From positions 271,020 through 335,019 of the forward strand of contig NZ_KE387005.1 in assembly GCF_000429965.1 (NCBI RefSeq): DNA of 64,000 nt, read 5' to 3'. This document shows positions 44,506-51,664 of this stretch, piece by piece (positions within the stretch are counted from its first letter, which is position 1; each line of letters starts with the position of its first letter). A program made the position numbers and the translations under genes. A model generated the notes under the pieces. It searched no databases and had not been told where the DNA came from. It saw only the letters and a list, made by a program, of their open reading frames with translations. Source of the stretch: Desulfogranum mediterraneum DSM 13871 (GTDB lineage: Bacteria; Desulfobacterota; Desulfobulbia; Desulfobulbales; Desulfobulbaceae).

Positions 44506-45324
44506 ATGAACACAGTGGAACAGAATAATGGTGCAGGCCAGCAGGAGCAGATCGTCTTGTCTGAGATGCGGGAGCACGTCGGCATTATCACCATGAACCA
44601 TAATAAAAAGCTGAATGCCCTGAGCTCGGAACTGGTTCAGGAGGTACTCGACGCCCTGAGCCGCCTGGAGGCGGCAGAGGCCCGGGTCATTATTTTACGC
44701 GCTGCTCCGGGCGCCAGAGTATGGTCTGCAGGACACAACATCAAAGAGGTCCCCCTGGATGGCCAGGACCCGGTTACCTGGAACGTACCCTTCGAGAAAC
44801 TCCTCCATCGGGTACATGGCTGCCCCCTTCCGGTCATCGGGATGATCGAAGGCAGTGTTTGGGGCGGTGCCTGTGATCTGGCCATGACCTGCGACCTGCT
44901 CGTCGGTACGCCAACCACAACCTTTGCCATCACCCCCGCAAAACTTGGCCTTTCCTATAACACTGCCGGGGTCAATCACTTTCTCGGGGTGGTTCCTGTG
45001 CACATTGTGAAGCAGATGCTTTTCACGGCACAACCGCTCCCCGCCGAAGACGCCTATCGGCTTGGAATCTTGAACAGCCTGGTAGCAGCGGAGGATCTTG
45101 AAGCAGCAGCCCTACAGTTTGCAAACCAGATCGCAAGCAGGGCCCCGCTGGCGGTAAAGGTACTCAAGAAGGAAGTACAGAGCCTGACCGCAGGAGCCGG
45201 AATTCAGGCCGACGCCTTTGAAGAGATTCAAGACATGCGCAGAGAGGTCTACAGGAGCGAAGATTTCCAGGAAGGGATAAGGGCCTTTTTCGAGAGGCGG
45301 GATCCTCTCTTCAAGGGTAAATAA
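44506..45324 (+). CDS. scpB: Methylmalonyl-CoA decarboxylase-like enoyl-CoA hydratase/isomerase family protein
   Basis: 272 residues from ATG 44506 (GGAGG 5 nt upstream). The crotonase fold matches E. coli ScpB/YgfG closely in pattern: VWSAGHNIKEVP (oxyanion-hole block), VIGMIEGSVWGGACDLAMTCDLLV, TFAITPAKLGLSYNTAGVNHFLG and RREVYRSEDFQEGIRAFFERRDPLF. ScpB decarboxylates methylmalonyl-CoA to propionyl-CoA. Many Desulfobulbus-like bacteria have propionate metabolism, so the assignment fits, but other crotonase activities remain possible. Confidence 0.83.
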   Translation: MNTVEQNNGAGQQEQIVLSEMREHVGIITMNHNKKLNALSSELVQEVLDALSRLEAAEARVIILRAAPGARVWSAGHNIKEVPLDGQDPVTWNVPFEKLLHRVHGCPLPVIGMIEGSVWGGACDLAMTCDLLVGTPTTTFAITPAKLGLSYNTAGVNHFLGVVPVHIVKQMLFTAQPLPAEDAYRLGILNSLVAAEDLEAAALQFANQIASRAPLAVKVLKKEVQSLTAGAGIQADAFEEIQDMRREVYRSEDFQEGIRAFFERRDPLFKGK

Positions 45325-45429
45325 GCCATCGCGCTGGCGCGGTGCACGCCCCTGTGAACGGATTCAAAGGAAAAGAATCATCTGCATTCAAACTGGCTTG
45401 TTATCCCCTGATCAGCTGTTTTTCCCGAC

Positions 45430-46068
45430 TCAAGGGTACGTTGAAAAGACAGCCCCCTTGGGTGCAATTTCCTGGGGCCCGGGGAGAAAGGCAGGCCGGC
45501 CGGCATTGGGCTCATCATGGCCCGGGTCATGATCATAACGGGCCAGAGGATCTATCCCCCGCATCGAATAGAGCGGATCATTATCCCTGGGATTAGGGTT
45601 ATAGAGCGCCAACTCGCCGGTCTTCCCCTGCAGAGACGCGGGCGCTGCCCCCTCCGACCTGTCCCGATGCGGGGAACGGGAGAGCTTCAGGTGTAAGGGA
45701 GTCGTTTCCTGGCTCAGGCGTGAGTGAATGAAGATATCGGTGATCACCGCGACCTGCGCTGCATCGACCTCATAGGAGATGGCATGATTATAGCGCTGCA
45801 GCAGTAAGCCAAGCCCCTCTTTCAGGGGAACCTCATCCAGCTCGGCCGAGACCAGGTCGGCTGGTGAGAGAATAAACTGAATGGATATTCCGCTCTGTTG
45901 TTCAATCTCAAGCAGTACCTGCTCCAGCGGGTTGTCATCGGCCCTCAGGGTGAGCCTGTCGTTGACCACCTTGACCACCAGCTCCCGGGCGAGCAGGGAA
46001 CCGCTGCCGCTACAAGCGCAGAGAGCAATGATCACCACCAGAGCAATCCGGACACGAAAACTCTTCAT
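45430..46068 (-). CDS. Exported STN-domain protein
   Basis: 212 residues. The N-terminal hydrophobic segment (about 6-27) with LCACSGSGS could be a signal peptide or a weak lipobox. Residues about 38-110 form an STN (secretin/TonB short N-terminal) domain: LTLRADDNPLEQVLLEIEQQSGISIQFI and VPLKEGLGLLLQRYNHAISYEVDAAQVAVIT. The Pro/Asp/His-rich C-terminal half (RYDHDPGHDEPNAG) looks disordered. It lies 72 bp downstream of the c-di-GMP riboswitch-controlled gene on the same strand, with a strong hairpin between. An accessory in export of its neighbour is possible, but this is inference. Confidence 0.8.
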   Translation of the reverse strand: MKSFRVRIALVVIIALCACSGSGSLLARELVVKVVNDRLTLRADDNPLEQVLLEIEQQSGISIQFILSPADLVSAELDEVPLKEGLGLLLQRYNHAISYEVDAAQVAVITDIFIHSRLSQETTPLHLKLSRSPHRDRSEGAAPASLQGKTGELALYNPNPRDNDPLYSMRGIDPLARYDHDPGHDEPNAGRPAFLPGPQEIAPKGAVFSTYP

Positions 46069-46091
46069 AATCTATCCCCATCAGCATCATC

Positions 46092-46130
46092 CCCGGGACA
46101 GGCGAAATTCATCCATGGGCCTGTCCCGGG
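46092..46130 (-). terminator. Hairpin between the riboswitch-controlled gene and the STN-domain gene
   Basis: A perfect 12-bp stem CCCGGGACAGGC / GCCTGTCCCGGG with a 15-nt loop starts 11 bp after the stop of the 753-residue protein. There is no T-run on the minus strand. It may terminate partially or stabilise the upstream message. Confidence 0.55.
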
Positions 46131-46140
46131 AAGCGCTCTC

Positions 46141-48402
46141 TTATTTTTTCCTGCCACGTTTGATGATGGTCAGGTGATCATCGGCGACGAGCTCGAGTCC
46201 TTCGTAGCTTGTTCCGTTCAATTCAAGGGTGATGACCTCACCGTCACTCACCGCACCAAGAGCCGCAACAATGGCTTGGGATTTGAATTTGAGCACCAGG
46301 TCCTCATAGCCGTCAGCCTGATCGGTCCCACACCCGCCATCAGCGAGATACTCGGCTGCATCACCATAGGCATGCCTGAGCAAGCCGACGCCATGGAGGG
46401 TAAGGGAAGCGGGATCGATTTCCCGCACATCGAACTCGGCACTGCCCAACAGAACCACCGGCATCACCCCTTTTTCGGTCACATTAAAGGGATTCTTGCA
46501 CGAGCCTGGCTTGATGTCCATCCTCGCCTGAACCACCTCTGCCACCGGGGGAACGTAGGTCACGGTTCGGCTGTCGGTTGATTCGTTGCCCGAAGCATCG
46601 CTTGCCACGGTGGTGATTTTGTTTTCCCCTTCACCCAGGGTGATTACGGTCGTAAAAGATACCTCATAGGGATCTTCAGGATTGTCGGTGGCGCTAAAGG
46701 CAACGGCCTCACCATTCACCAGGATGGCCTCGATGCCGGACTCGTCGGTGGCTGTACCGCTGAGCGTGAGGGTTTGCTCACTGAGGACGGCACCGGCTGC
46801 AGGTTCGCTGACGGTAAGTGTCGGACCGCCAAGATCAATCACTTTTTCCACACCGGAGATGATTTCCACCTCCACCTTGCCAAAGATCGTCCGTGAGCCG
46901 TCAACGTAGGCCCAGGCTTCAACCTCATAGGTCCCGGGAAAGCCAACCATGGTGACCCGATCCGCCGCAGAGAGGGTACGCGAGGTGGTGTAGGAGTAGG
47001 ATTGGAGGACCTGATTCTCATCATAGGTATATGACTTGGCAGTGATGTAGGGTGCAGAAAAGGCACCACCATCCGCCCGCCTGAACTTGATGACAGCGGA
47101 CCCGGTTTCATAGGCGACATCGTAGCCTTCGATCACTTCCTGGGAGTCGATGTAGAGGAGATCGTTTCTCTTGGAGTAATCATACATATAGAGCGAGGCG
47201 TTCAGATAGTCGTCACCCGCAGTCGGTCTATAGAACGCATAGACACTCACATAGGTACTGTATTCACCCTGGGGGAGTGCCAGGTTGAAGGTACCGTCTA
47301 CATTGTTGGCAAGCGCTCTGGAATACACCTGATCAGAGGGATAGAGAGGGTTACGGCCATAGGCATAGATATGCGCATAACTGGTATCTTCGATGGTATG
47401 GGTGCCGCTGAGGGCGAGGGAGCCGCGTAAGAATCCGGGATACTGGTCAAAGCTCACCCCGGTGGTCTCCCCGGACAGTGTCTTGATATTGTTAAATCTC
47501 TTGGATATAAGGTTCTGATGGTTATTCCAGTAACTGTAGCTATAGAGATGCCAGTCACCAGGGGCCAGGTCAGCAAACAGGACGGACCCCTCATGCTTTT
47601 CAACCCGATAGGGAGAGCCGGAACCCTGGCGGTACAGATAGCTGAGGTGATAGTCCATGGGCAGATGATACTCTACATCATGCTGAATTTGGCTGAGCTG
47701 CCCGGCAACACAGTTCACCTCCCAACTCACGGGCGTCTCCTGACCGGGTGAGACGGTCACAGCCTGTTCCTCAAGCTGGAAGGTCGCGCCGGTGGAGAGC
47801 TGCACCTGACCATAGACCCGAATAGCGCTGTTCGGCTGGACAGGGAAACGATACTGCTGCTCCCCACCTCTTTTAGTCATCGCCTTGCTGTAGCCTCCCG
47901 GATCTTCACGTGTGGCCCACATTTCACTGTGGACAATGGTGCAACCATTGGTGAGCAGCTCTGCGGCGATATAGCCGGAGTTGACCCTATAGTCGAGTTG
48001 GCTGGTCTGGCCCTCCTCCACCGAGACGACCTGATCTTGAAAAAACATCCTGGTGGTATAGTTGTCCATCCAGGCGGTTGCCGAAACCGTATAGTCCAAG
48101 CTCTCGCCTGTCGGAACGTTGACCGTGAGGGTATAGGGCCCTTCGCTGGCGGGATAGCGGTTTGCGGCAAAGTCGCCGCCTCTGGCGGCAAGGTCAACCC
48201 TGGAGATATTCTGGCCGCCGAGATCTATGGTCCCGCCGATAAATCCCGGAGTAAGCTCTACGCTGCTGTCAACCTGCTCATCCGGAACGATGTCTATGGT
48301 GTTATCGACGGCCAAGGCCGGTGATAGGGGTAATAAGCTGATACTGCTGAAAGAAAATGCGAGCAACGCCGCGTGAAATATGGTTCGGTCCAACGGGATC
48401 AT
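46141..48402 (-). CDS. Secreted multidomain protein with Ig-like and IKPGSC-type C-terminal domains, c-di-GMP riboswitch controlled
   Basis: 753 residues from ATG 48402 (AGAGGAGG 7 nt upstream); an upstream in-frame start has no ribosome site. The signal peptide is about 1-31 (ending SPALA). The middle (about 50-520) is a series of beta-rich segments with repeated GFIGGTIDLGG, PGFLRGSLALSG and TYVSVYAFY-like patterns, resembling carboxypeptidase-regulatory-like folds. An Ig-like domain (about 527-620, LTLSGTATDESGIEAILVNG) follows. It ends with a module of about 110 residues (IKPGSCKNPFNVTEKGVMPVVLLG..FDVREIDPASL..HGVGLLRHAYGDAAEYLADGGCG) found at the ends of many secreted proteins. It lacks PEP-CTERM. 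A surface or matrix role is inferred from its control by c-di-GMP. Confidence 0.85.
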   Translation of the reverse strand: MIPLDRTIFHAALLAFSFSSISLLPLSPALAVDNTIDIVPDEQVDSSVELTPGFIGGTIDLGGQNISRVDLAARGGDFAANRYPASEGPYTLTVNVPTGESLDYTVSATAWMDNYTTRMFFQDQVVSVEEGQTSQLDYRVNSGYIAAELLTNGCTIVHSEMWATREDPGGYSKAMTKRGGEQQYRFPVQPNSAIRVYGQVQLSTGATFQLEEQAVTVSPGQETPVSWEVNCVAGQLSQIQHDVEYHLPMDYHLSYLYRQGSGSPYRVEKHEGSVLFADLAPGDWHLYSYSYWNNHQNLISKRFNNIKTLSGETTGVSFDQYPGFLRGSLALSGTHTIEDTSYAHIYAYGRNPLYPSDQVYSRALANNVDGTFNLALPQGEYSTYVSVYAFYRPTAGDDYLNASLYMYDYSKRNDLLYIDSQEVIEGYDVAYETGSAVIKFRRADGGAFSAPYITAKSYTYDENQVLQSYSYTTSRTLSAADRVTMVGFPGTYEVEAWAYVDGSRTIFGKVEVEIISGVEKVIDLGGPTLTVSEPAAGAVLSEQTLTLSGTATDESGIEAILVNGEAVAFSATDNPEDPYEVSFTTVITLGEGENKITTVASDASGNESTDSRTVTYVPPVAEVVQARMDIKPGSCKNPFNVTEKGVMPVVLLGSAEFDVREIDPASLTLHGVGLLRHAYGDAAEYLADGGCGTDQADGYEDLVLKFKSQAIVAALGAVSDGEVITLELNGTSYEGLELVADDHLTIIKRGRKK

Positions 48403-48489
48403 CTGCTTCCTCCTCTTGGAAAAACGATGGAATGGATGGCGCCTGGGCACCGGTAACAATGAAAGGGGGAAAGGGGCCCGGAACGGGCA

Positions 48490-48525
48490 TCAGATGTCGT
48501 ACATAGCGGTACCTCCTTCAGGCAT
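48490..48525 (-). CDS. Possible leader peptide (MPEGGTAMYDI or MYDI)
   Basis: GAAGGAGGTACCGCT precedes ATG 48504, which opens a 4-codon frame (Met-Tyr-Asp-Ile-stop). An in-frame ATG at 48525 would extend it to 11 residues. It lies between the riboswitch and the true start of the 753-residue protein (48402), with about 85 nt between leader stop and gene. The excellent ribosome site for so short a frame suggests a regulatory leader peptide, but chance is possible. Confidence 0.4.
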   Translation of the reverse strand: MPEGGTAMYDI

Positions 48526-48573
48526 TGTCCTGTAAATACCTCGCAGGAGTCAGCATCAGGAGATACTTTCTCT

Positions 48574-48670
48574 GCCAGGTAGCCCCGCTACCCTATCTTC
48601 AGCCGGAGCTGAAGACGTAGGCCGGTGGCTTTGCGTGACCTTCCTTTCGAAAGGCTTGCCTTTATCAAGC
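48574..48670 (-). ncRNA. Cyclic di-GMP-I (GEMM) riboswitch aptamer, copy 2
   Basis: Minus-strand order: GATAAAGGCAAGCC, stem closed by GAAA, CACGCAAAGCCACCGGCCTA, a strong P3 stem (CTTCAGC-TCCG-GCTGAAG), then TAGGGTAGCGGGGCTACC. All GEMM-I signature blocks are present and P3 is perfectly paired. It lies about 170 nt upstream of the start of the 753-residue protein and 50-70 nt upstream of the possible leader peptide. No classical terminator hairpin is obvious between, so control may be translational or via the leader. Confidence 0.93.
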
Positions 48671-48813
48671 ATGTCGTCTGGTTGCATTGAACAGCGCCGA
48701 AGATAATCGGCCTGATTGTCTGCTGAACGGACGAGTGAAGCTCTCAATGAGCTCTTTGTCAGTGAACAATACGCAAAGAGAAGCTGGAAAACAATAGGCC
48801 GTGGAGCTATATG

Positions 48814-48836
48814 CCACTAGTTCAGATGACTAGTGG
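48814..48836. promoter_or_regulatory. Conserved dyad ACTAGT-N7-ACTAGT (copy A)
   Basis: A perfect 8-bp inverted repeat CCACTAGT / ACTAGTGG with a 7-nt spacer stands upstream of riboswitch copy 2. The same dyad, with a compensating G:T change, stands at 50753-50775 in copy B. It may be a protein-binding operator or an RNA hairpin. Confidence 0.5.
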
Positions 48837-48876
48837 AGAGGTCCGACTGTCGCCCATGGTCACTACTCTACGGTTA

Positions 48877-49070
48877 TTACTGTGGAAGATGTTGAGGCAA
48901 CTCCAGGAGCAGCTGGTGAATATTGTTGCAGCCGAGCTTATGGGAAAGAGTCGTAGGGCAAGATCCTGTCCGATCCGGACATGGTTTGCAGCTATCTGGG
49001 ATTACTCTGCCTGGGCAAGAGTGATTAGGAGGCTATCACTGCCATGCGGAACCACGAACTCTTCAGGCAC
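48877..49070 (-). pseudogene. Decayed LuxR-type response-regulator remnant
   Basis: The minus strand still encodes HKLGCNNIHQLLLELPQHLPQ-stop, nearly identical to the C-terminus of the intact regulator at 50816-51454. Further upstream the alignment survives only with several indels and an in-frame stop (blocks like TTGCCCAGG and ATCCCAGATAGCTGCAAACC match ATTGCCCAGG and ATCCCGATCAAGTGGGGCAAGCC). The receiver domain is not recognisable. It occupies the same position relative to a riboswitch as the intact gene does in copy B. Confidence 0.75.
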
Positions 49071-49766
49071 TCTCTCAAGATCAAGCAGATTCCTTCATCT
49101 GAAGGGTTGCGACGGCGACCTGACCAAAAAGCAGACCGTGAATAAGCAGCAGGAACATGAAGGAGAAAAATTTGTTTTTACCAAGGTGATAGGGGATATT
49201 GAGCGAATACCCGACAAACACGGGAAAGTATTAGAGGAGCCGGTAACCAAGCTGGACTCAGGACGCCTGGCAGGGGGAAGTTGAGCACCGATGCTGCGGT
49301 GATGGGCCATGGTGCATTTGGGTATACTATTCCCCGACTGATCGGCCAACGGGGTCTCCGGAAGAAGAGCTCGCCTGTCAAGCGACATCAGAAATTGCCC
49401 CCCTAGCGAGAGTCCAGGCCGCTGGCAACCTACCTGGTGTTTTTGTAGTCGTCATTCCCGCGCAGGCGGGAATCCAGTTTTGGAGAAGGCGTGATCTACC
49501 CCAGCGGCTCCATCTTAACGAGCAGAGCGAAGGTACACTCTATACCGGCCTGAGCAGGGATTAACTGCAGCATGTCTGAAATAAAAAAAGGTCAGGAGTT
49601 TCTGAATCGTTGAACAGACGAGGTCCCTCCCAATCATGTTGCCTGGGAAGGGTATCTGTTCAACCCTTTTGGGAAATTCGGGTAGACCCAGAAATAATGG
49701 TTTACCCGATCAGCACCGAAGTTGAGCCAGAGTGCAAACAGTGGCAAGCGGCGATTAAGAACAGGA
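49071..49766. other. Gene-poor region with one REP-like element
   Basis: About 700 bp between the regulator remnant and the terminator of the PEP-CTERM gene. Apart from the REP-like element at 49451-49477 I see no gene or conserved structure. Short open frames lack ribosome sites and family signals. Confidence 0.5.
49451..49477. repeat. REP-like dispersed palindrome, copy 1
   Basis: GTCATTCCCGCGCAGGCGGG followed by AATCCAG, with the palindrome ATTCCCGC-GCA-GGCGGGAAT, is identical over 27 bp to 52399-52425. This is a very widespread bacterial intergenic repeat type. Confidence 0.85.
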
Positions 49767-49799
49767 AAGGGCGCTCCCCCAAGACAGGGGGGCGCCCTT
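49767..49799 (-). terminator. Terminator of the PEP-CTERM gene at 49813
   Basis: A long GC-rich stem (AAGGGCG..TCCCCC / GGGGG..CGCCCTT, loop AAGACA, one mismatch) begins 14 bp after the stop codon on the minus strand and is followed by TTTCC. Confidence 0.75.
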
Positions 49800-49812
49800 A
49801 AAAGATACCACT

Positions 49813-50517
49813 TTATAATGACAAGCTATTCTTTGTTTTCTTTCTTCTGGTTACGCCGACAAATCCCGCCACACCCAGGCCGAAGAGCAGGGTTGTTGAG
49901 GGTTCAGGAACAGGAGCAGCGTTTGTAGTCAGTTTACCCCAGAGCTGGATGCTATTACTCCCCCGCTCTGATGAACGAAACGAAGATGAAAGGTTATCTG
50001 CACTCTCACCAAAACCTAGCAAAGAAAAGGTATATTCAACGCCGGCAATATGGAAGATTGAGTTGGATGACACATTTGAAAATGTAACAAAGTCATCGTT
50101 ACGAGGATCCTCATAAGGTGTTACATAGTTTGGTGTCTCATCAATGAAAAACCTAAAACTAGAGGTATAGTCACCCTCTGCAGAATCAGCAAATGTTAAC
50201 GAGAGGTCAAAATCAACACTGGAAGCACTGGATCCGGAATAAATAGGTTTATTGTAATGGGTGATGCTTCCCAGAGAAAAAACCTCATCCGGATTTAAAG
50301 ATTGGGGAGAATTTCCGGTAAACCCTAAGCCACTTTGTTGGTTGTAATATGCAGGATTACCCCAGAATATTTCACTTGTACCTATACCGTTTACCCTGGA
50401 CCCCCCATTCGCGCCAGTATAGATCCCACCCACAGATGTCAGGGATATTGCATTGGCGGTAACCGCCAGGCCGACACCAGTGAGAATGGTTAGCCCAAAG
50501 AGTAACACCTTATTCAT
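49813..50517 (-). CDS. PEP-CTERM exported protein (choice-of-anchor type)
   Basis: 234 residues from ATG 50517 (AAAAGGAG upstream). The Sec signal peptide is about 1-23 (ending TANA). The beta-rich body begins with GGSRVNGIGTSEIFWGNP, resembling choice-of-anchor-K proteins. The C-terminus has VPEPSTTLLFGLGVAGFVGVTRRKK: the PEP motif, a transmembrane helix and a basic tail, which is the exosortase sorting signal. Lower GC and more Ser/Asn than neighbours. It lies 300 bp downstream of the response regulator on the same strand and behind a degenerate c-di-GMP aptamer. No exosortase is in the window. Confidence 0.9.
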   Translation of the reverse strand: MNKVLLFGLTILTGVGLAVTANAISLTSVGGIYTGANGGSRVNGIGTSEIFWGNPAYYNQQSGLGFTGNSPQSLNPDEVFSLGSITHYNKPIYSGSSASSVDFDLSLTFADSAEGDYTSSFRFFIDETPNYVTPYEDPRNDDFVTFSNVSSNSIFHIAGVEYTFSLLGFGESADNLSSSFRSSERGSNSIQLWGKLTTNAAPVPEPSTTLLFGLGVAGFVGVTRRKKTKNSLSL

Positions 50518-50556
50518 TTCACTTCTCCTTTTAGTTGGTTAGCTGGTTTAAAATAC

Positions 50557-50610
50557 ATGGGCCGGTGGCTTTGGCTGCCCTTCCTTTGGAAAGGTTTGCC
50601 TTTATCCAGC
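50557..50610 (-). ncRNA. Degenerate c-di-GMP-I (GEMM) riboswitch remnant, copy 3
   Basis: The minus strand keeps GATAAAGGCAAACC, a stem TTTCC-AAA-GGAAGG, GCAGCCAAAGCCACCGGCC. However, the tetraloop is no longer GNRA, ACGCAAAGCC has become CAGCCAAAGCC, and the P3 hairpin plus the 3' GGGTAGCGGGG-ACC block are missing, replaced by TTTAAACCAGCTAACC. It is therefore either dead or a ligand-altered variant. It sits 40 bp upstream of the PEP-CTERM gene start. Confidence 0.7.
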
Positions 50611-50752
50611 ATCTCGACGGGTTGCAGTAATCACCGTCGAAGATAATCGGCCTGATGGTTGCAGAGCGGAGGCGCGAAGCTCTCAACGAGCTCTTTGTCA
50701 ACGCACAATACGCAAAGGGAAGATGGAGAACAATAGGCTGGGGAGCTATATC

Positions 50753-50775
50753 CCACTAGTTCGGATGACTAGTAG
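50753..50775. promoter_or_regulatory. Conserved dyad ACTAGT-N7-ACTAGT (copy B)
   Basis: CCACTAGT / ACTAGTAG with a 7-nt spacer lies 41 bp after the response-regulator stop. One arm base differs from copy A in a way that keeps RNA pairing (G:U). It is a candidate binding site for the regulator or an intercistronic hairpin. Confidence 0.5.
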
Positions 50776-50815
50776 CAGGATTCCGGTGTCGCCTACGACC
50801 AACAATGAACTGTTA

Positions 50816-51454
50816 TTACTGTGGAAAATGCTGACGAAGTTCCAGAAGCAGCTCGTGGATATTGCTGCAGCCGAGCTTATGCATGATCTTGGTCCGGTGC
50901 ACCCGGACCGTTTTCGGACTGATAAAGAGGGCTTGCCCCACTTGATCGGGATTCTGTCCCTGGGCAATGAGGGATGCTATTTCATACTCCCGCGGAGTCA
51001 GCTCGGCAGTAGATTTTTCTGAAGAGGTGGTGCTGGCGAGCAGCTCTCCCAAGATGGCAGGCGGCAGGCCGGTGCTGAGATAGAGGGTTCTGTTCAGGGC
51101 GCTGTAGACGGCTGCAGTGACCTCGCCGATGGGATCACTTTTCAGGACATAGCCAAGGGCCCCGGCCTTAAGCGCCCGGCTGATATAGTTTTTGTTGCCA
51201 TGCATGGTATACATGATAATGCTTGTCCCTGCTGACATCTCCTTGATACGCGAGATCAAACTGATGCCGTCAATCCCTTCCAGGGTGATATCGAGGATCA
51301 CCACATCCGGTTGAACAGCTGTGATAACGGCTAGGGCACGCTCGCCATCCTCTGCCTGGCCGGCGATCACAAAATTATCTTCTTTGCTCAGAATACTACC
51401 CAGTCCATGCCTGATCACCGGGTGGTCGTCAACAATGACAATTGCTATGCTCAT
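50816..51454 (-). CDS. NarL/LuxR-type response regulator
   Basis: 212 residues from ATG 51454; an in-frame ATG at 51463 is an alternative and neither has a clear Shine-Dalgarno. The receiver domain (1-120) has acidic residues in IVIVDDHPVIRHG, the phosphorylatable Asp in PDVVILDITLEGIDG, the Thr in MYTMHG and the Lys in GYVLKSDP. The LuxR HTH (about 150-208) reads LTPREYEIASLIAQGQNPDQVGQALFISPKTVRVHRTKIMHKLG. No histidine kinase is adjacent. The downstream PEP-CTERM gene in the same orientation is a plausible target. A decayed paralogue lies at 48877-49070. Confidence 0.93.
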   Translation of the reverse strand: MSIAIVIVDDHPVIRHGLGSILSKEDNFVIAGQAEDGERALAVITAVQPDVVILDITLEGIDGISLISRIKEMSAGTSIIMYTMHGNKNYISRALKAGALGYVLKSDPIGEVTAAVYSALNRTLYLSTGLPPAILGELLASTTSSEKSTAELTPREYEIASLIAQGQNPDQVGQALFISPKTVRVHRTKIMHKLGCSNIHELLLELRQHFPQ

Positions 51455-51516
51455 GAGAACCATAAAAATGGTTGATAGTTTGGCAGGTGAGCCGAGATGG
51501 CCCACCAGTCCACTAC

Positions 51517-51546
51517 ATTGTGACACAGATAGAGGAACTATGTCAA
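51517..51546 (-). promoter_or_regulatory. Probable promoter of the response-regulator gene
   Basis: On the minus strand TTGACA (51546-51541) is followed after 18 bp by CACAAT (51522-51517). Transcription would start near 51510, giving a leader of about 55 nt. The hexanucleotide repeat at 51583-51630 lies 36 bp upstream of the -35 box. Confidence 0.55.
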
Positions 51547-51582
51547 TTATGGGGAGCCGATCCGGAACGCAGCCTGCTGGCC

Positions 51583-51630
<48 letters not shown>

Positions 51631-51664
51631 GAGAAAATGGTTGGAAATAACAAAGGAAAACAAC

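Larger units (their letters stand above)
48602..49070 (-). repeat. Diverged duplicate block A (regulator 3' end + dyad + riboswitch)
   Basis: This segment is collinear with 50548-50990. Shared stretches include the riboswitch 5' half, the segment CCGAAGATAATCGGCCTGAT, AGCTCTCAA-GAGCTCTTTGTCA, a dyad around ACTAGT, and the 3' end of a LuxR-type response-regulator gene. Similarity is high through the leader and falls off in the coding remnant. Confidence 0.8.
50548..50990 (-). repeat. Diverged duplicate block B (regulator 3' end + dyad + riboswitch)
   Basis: Partner of 48602-49070 (see there). In this copy the regulator is intact and the riboswitch is degenerate. Its left part is the leader of the PEP-CTERM gene at 49813-50517. 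Confidence 0.8.

Noticed and set aside
48753..48790. Sigma54 promoter for the modules at 48-51 kb
   Set aside because: I looked for GG-N10-GC in both conserved leaders. The best candidates (around GGCATATAGCTC) lack the -12 GC.
48811..49284. Plus-strand open frame over the regulator remnant
   Set aside because: No ribosome site or family motif. The region is better explained as the decayed minus-strand regulator.
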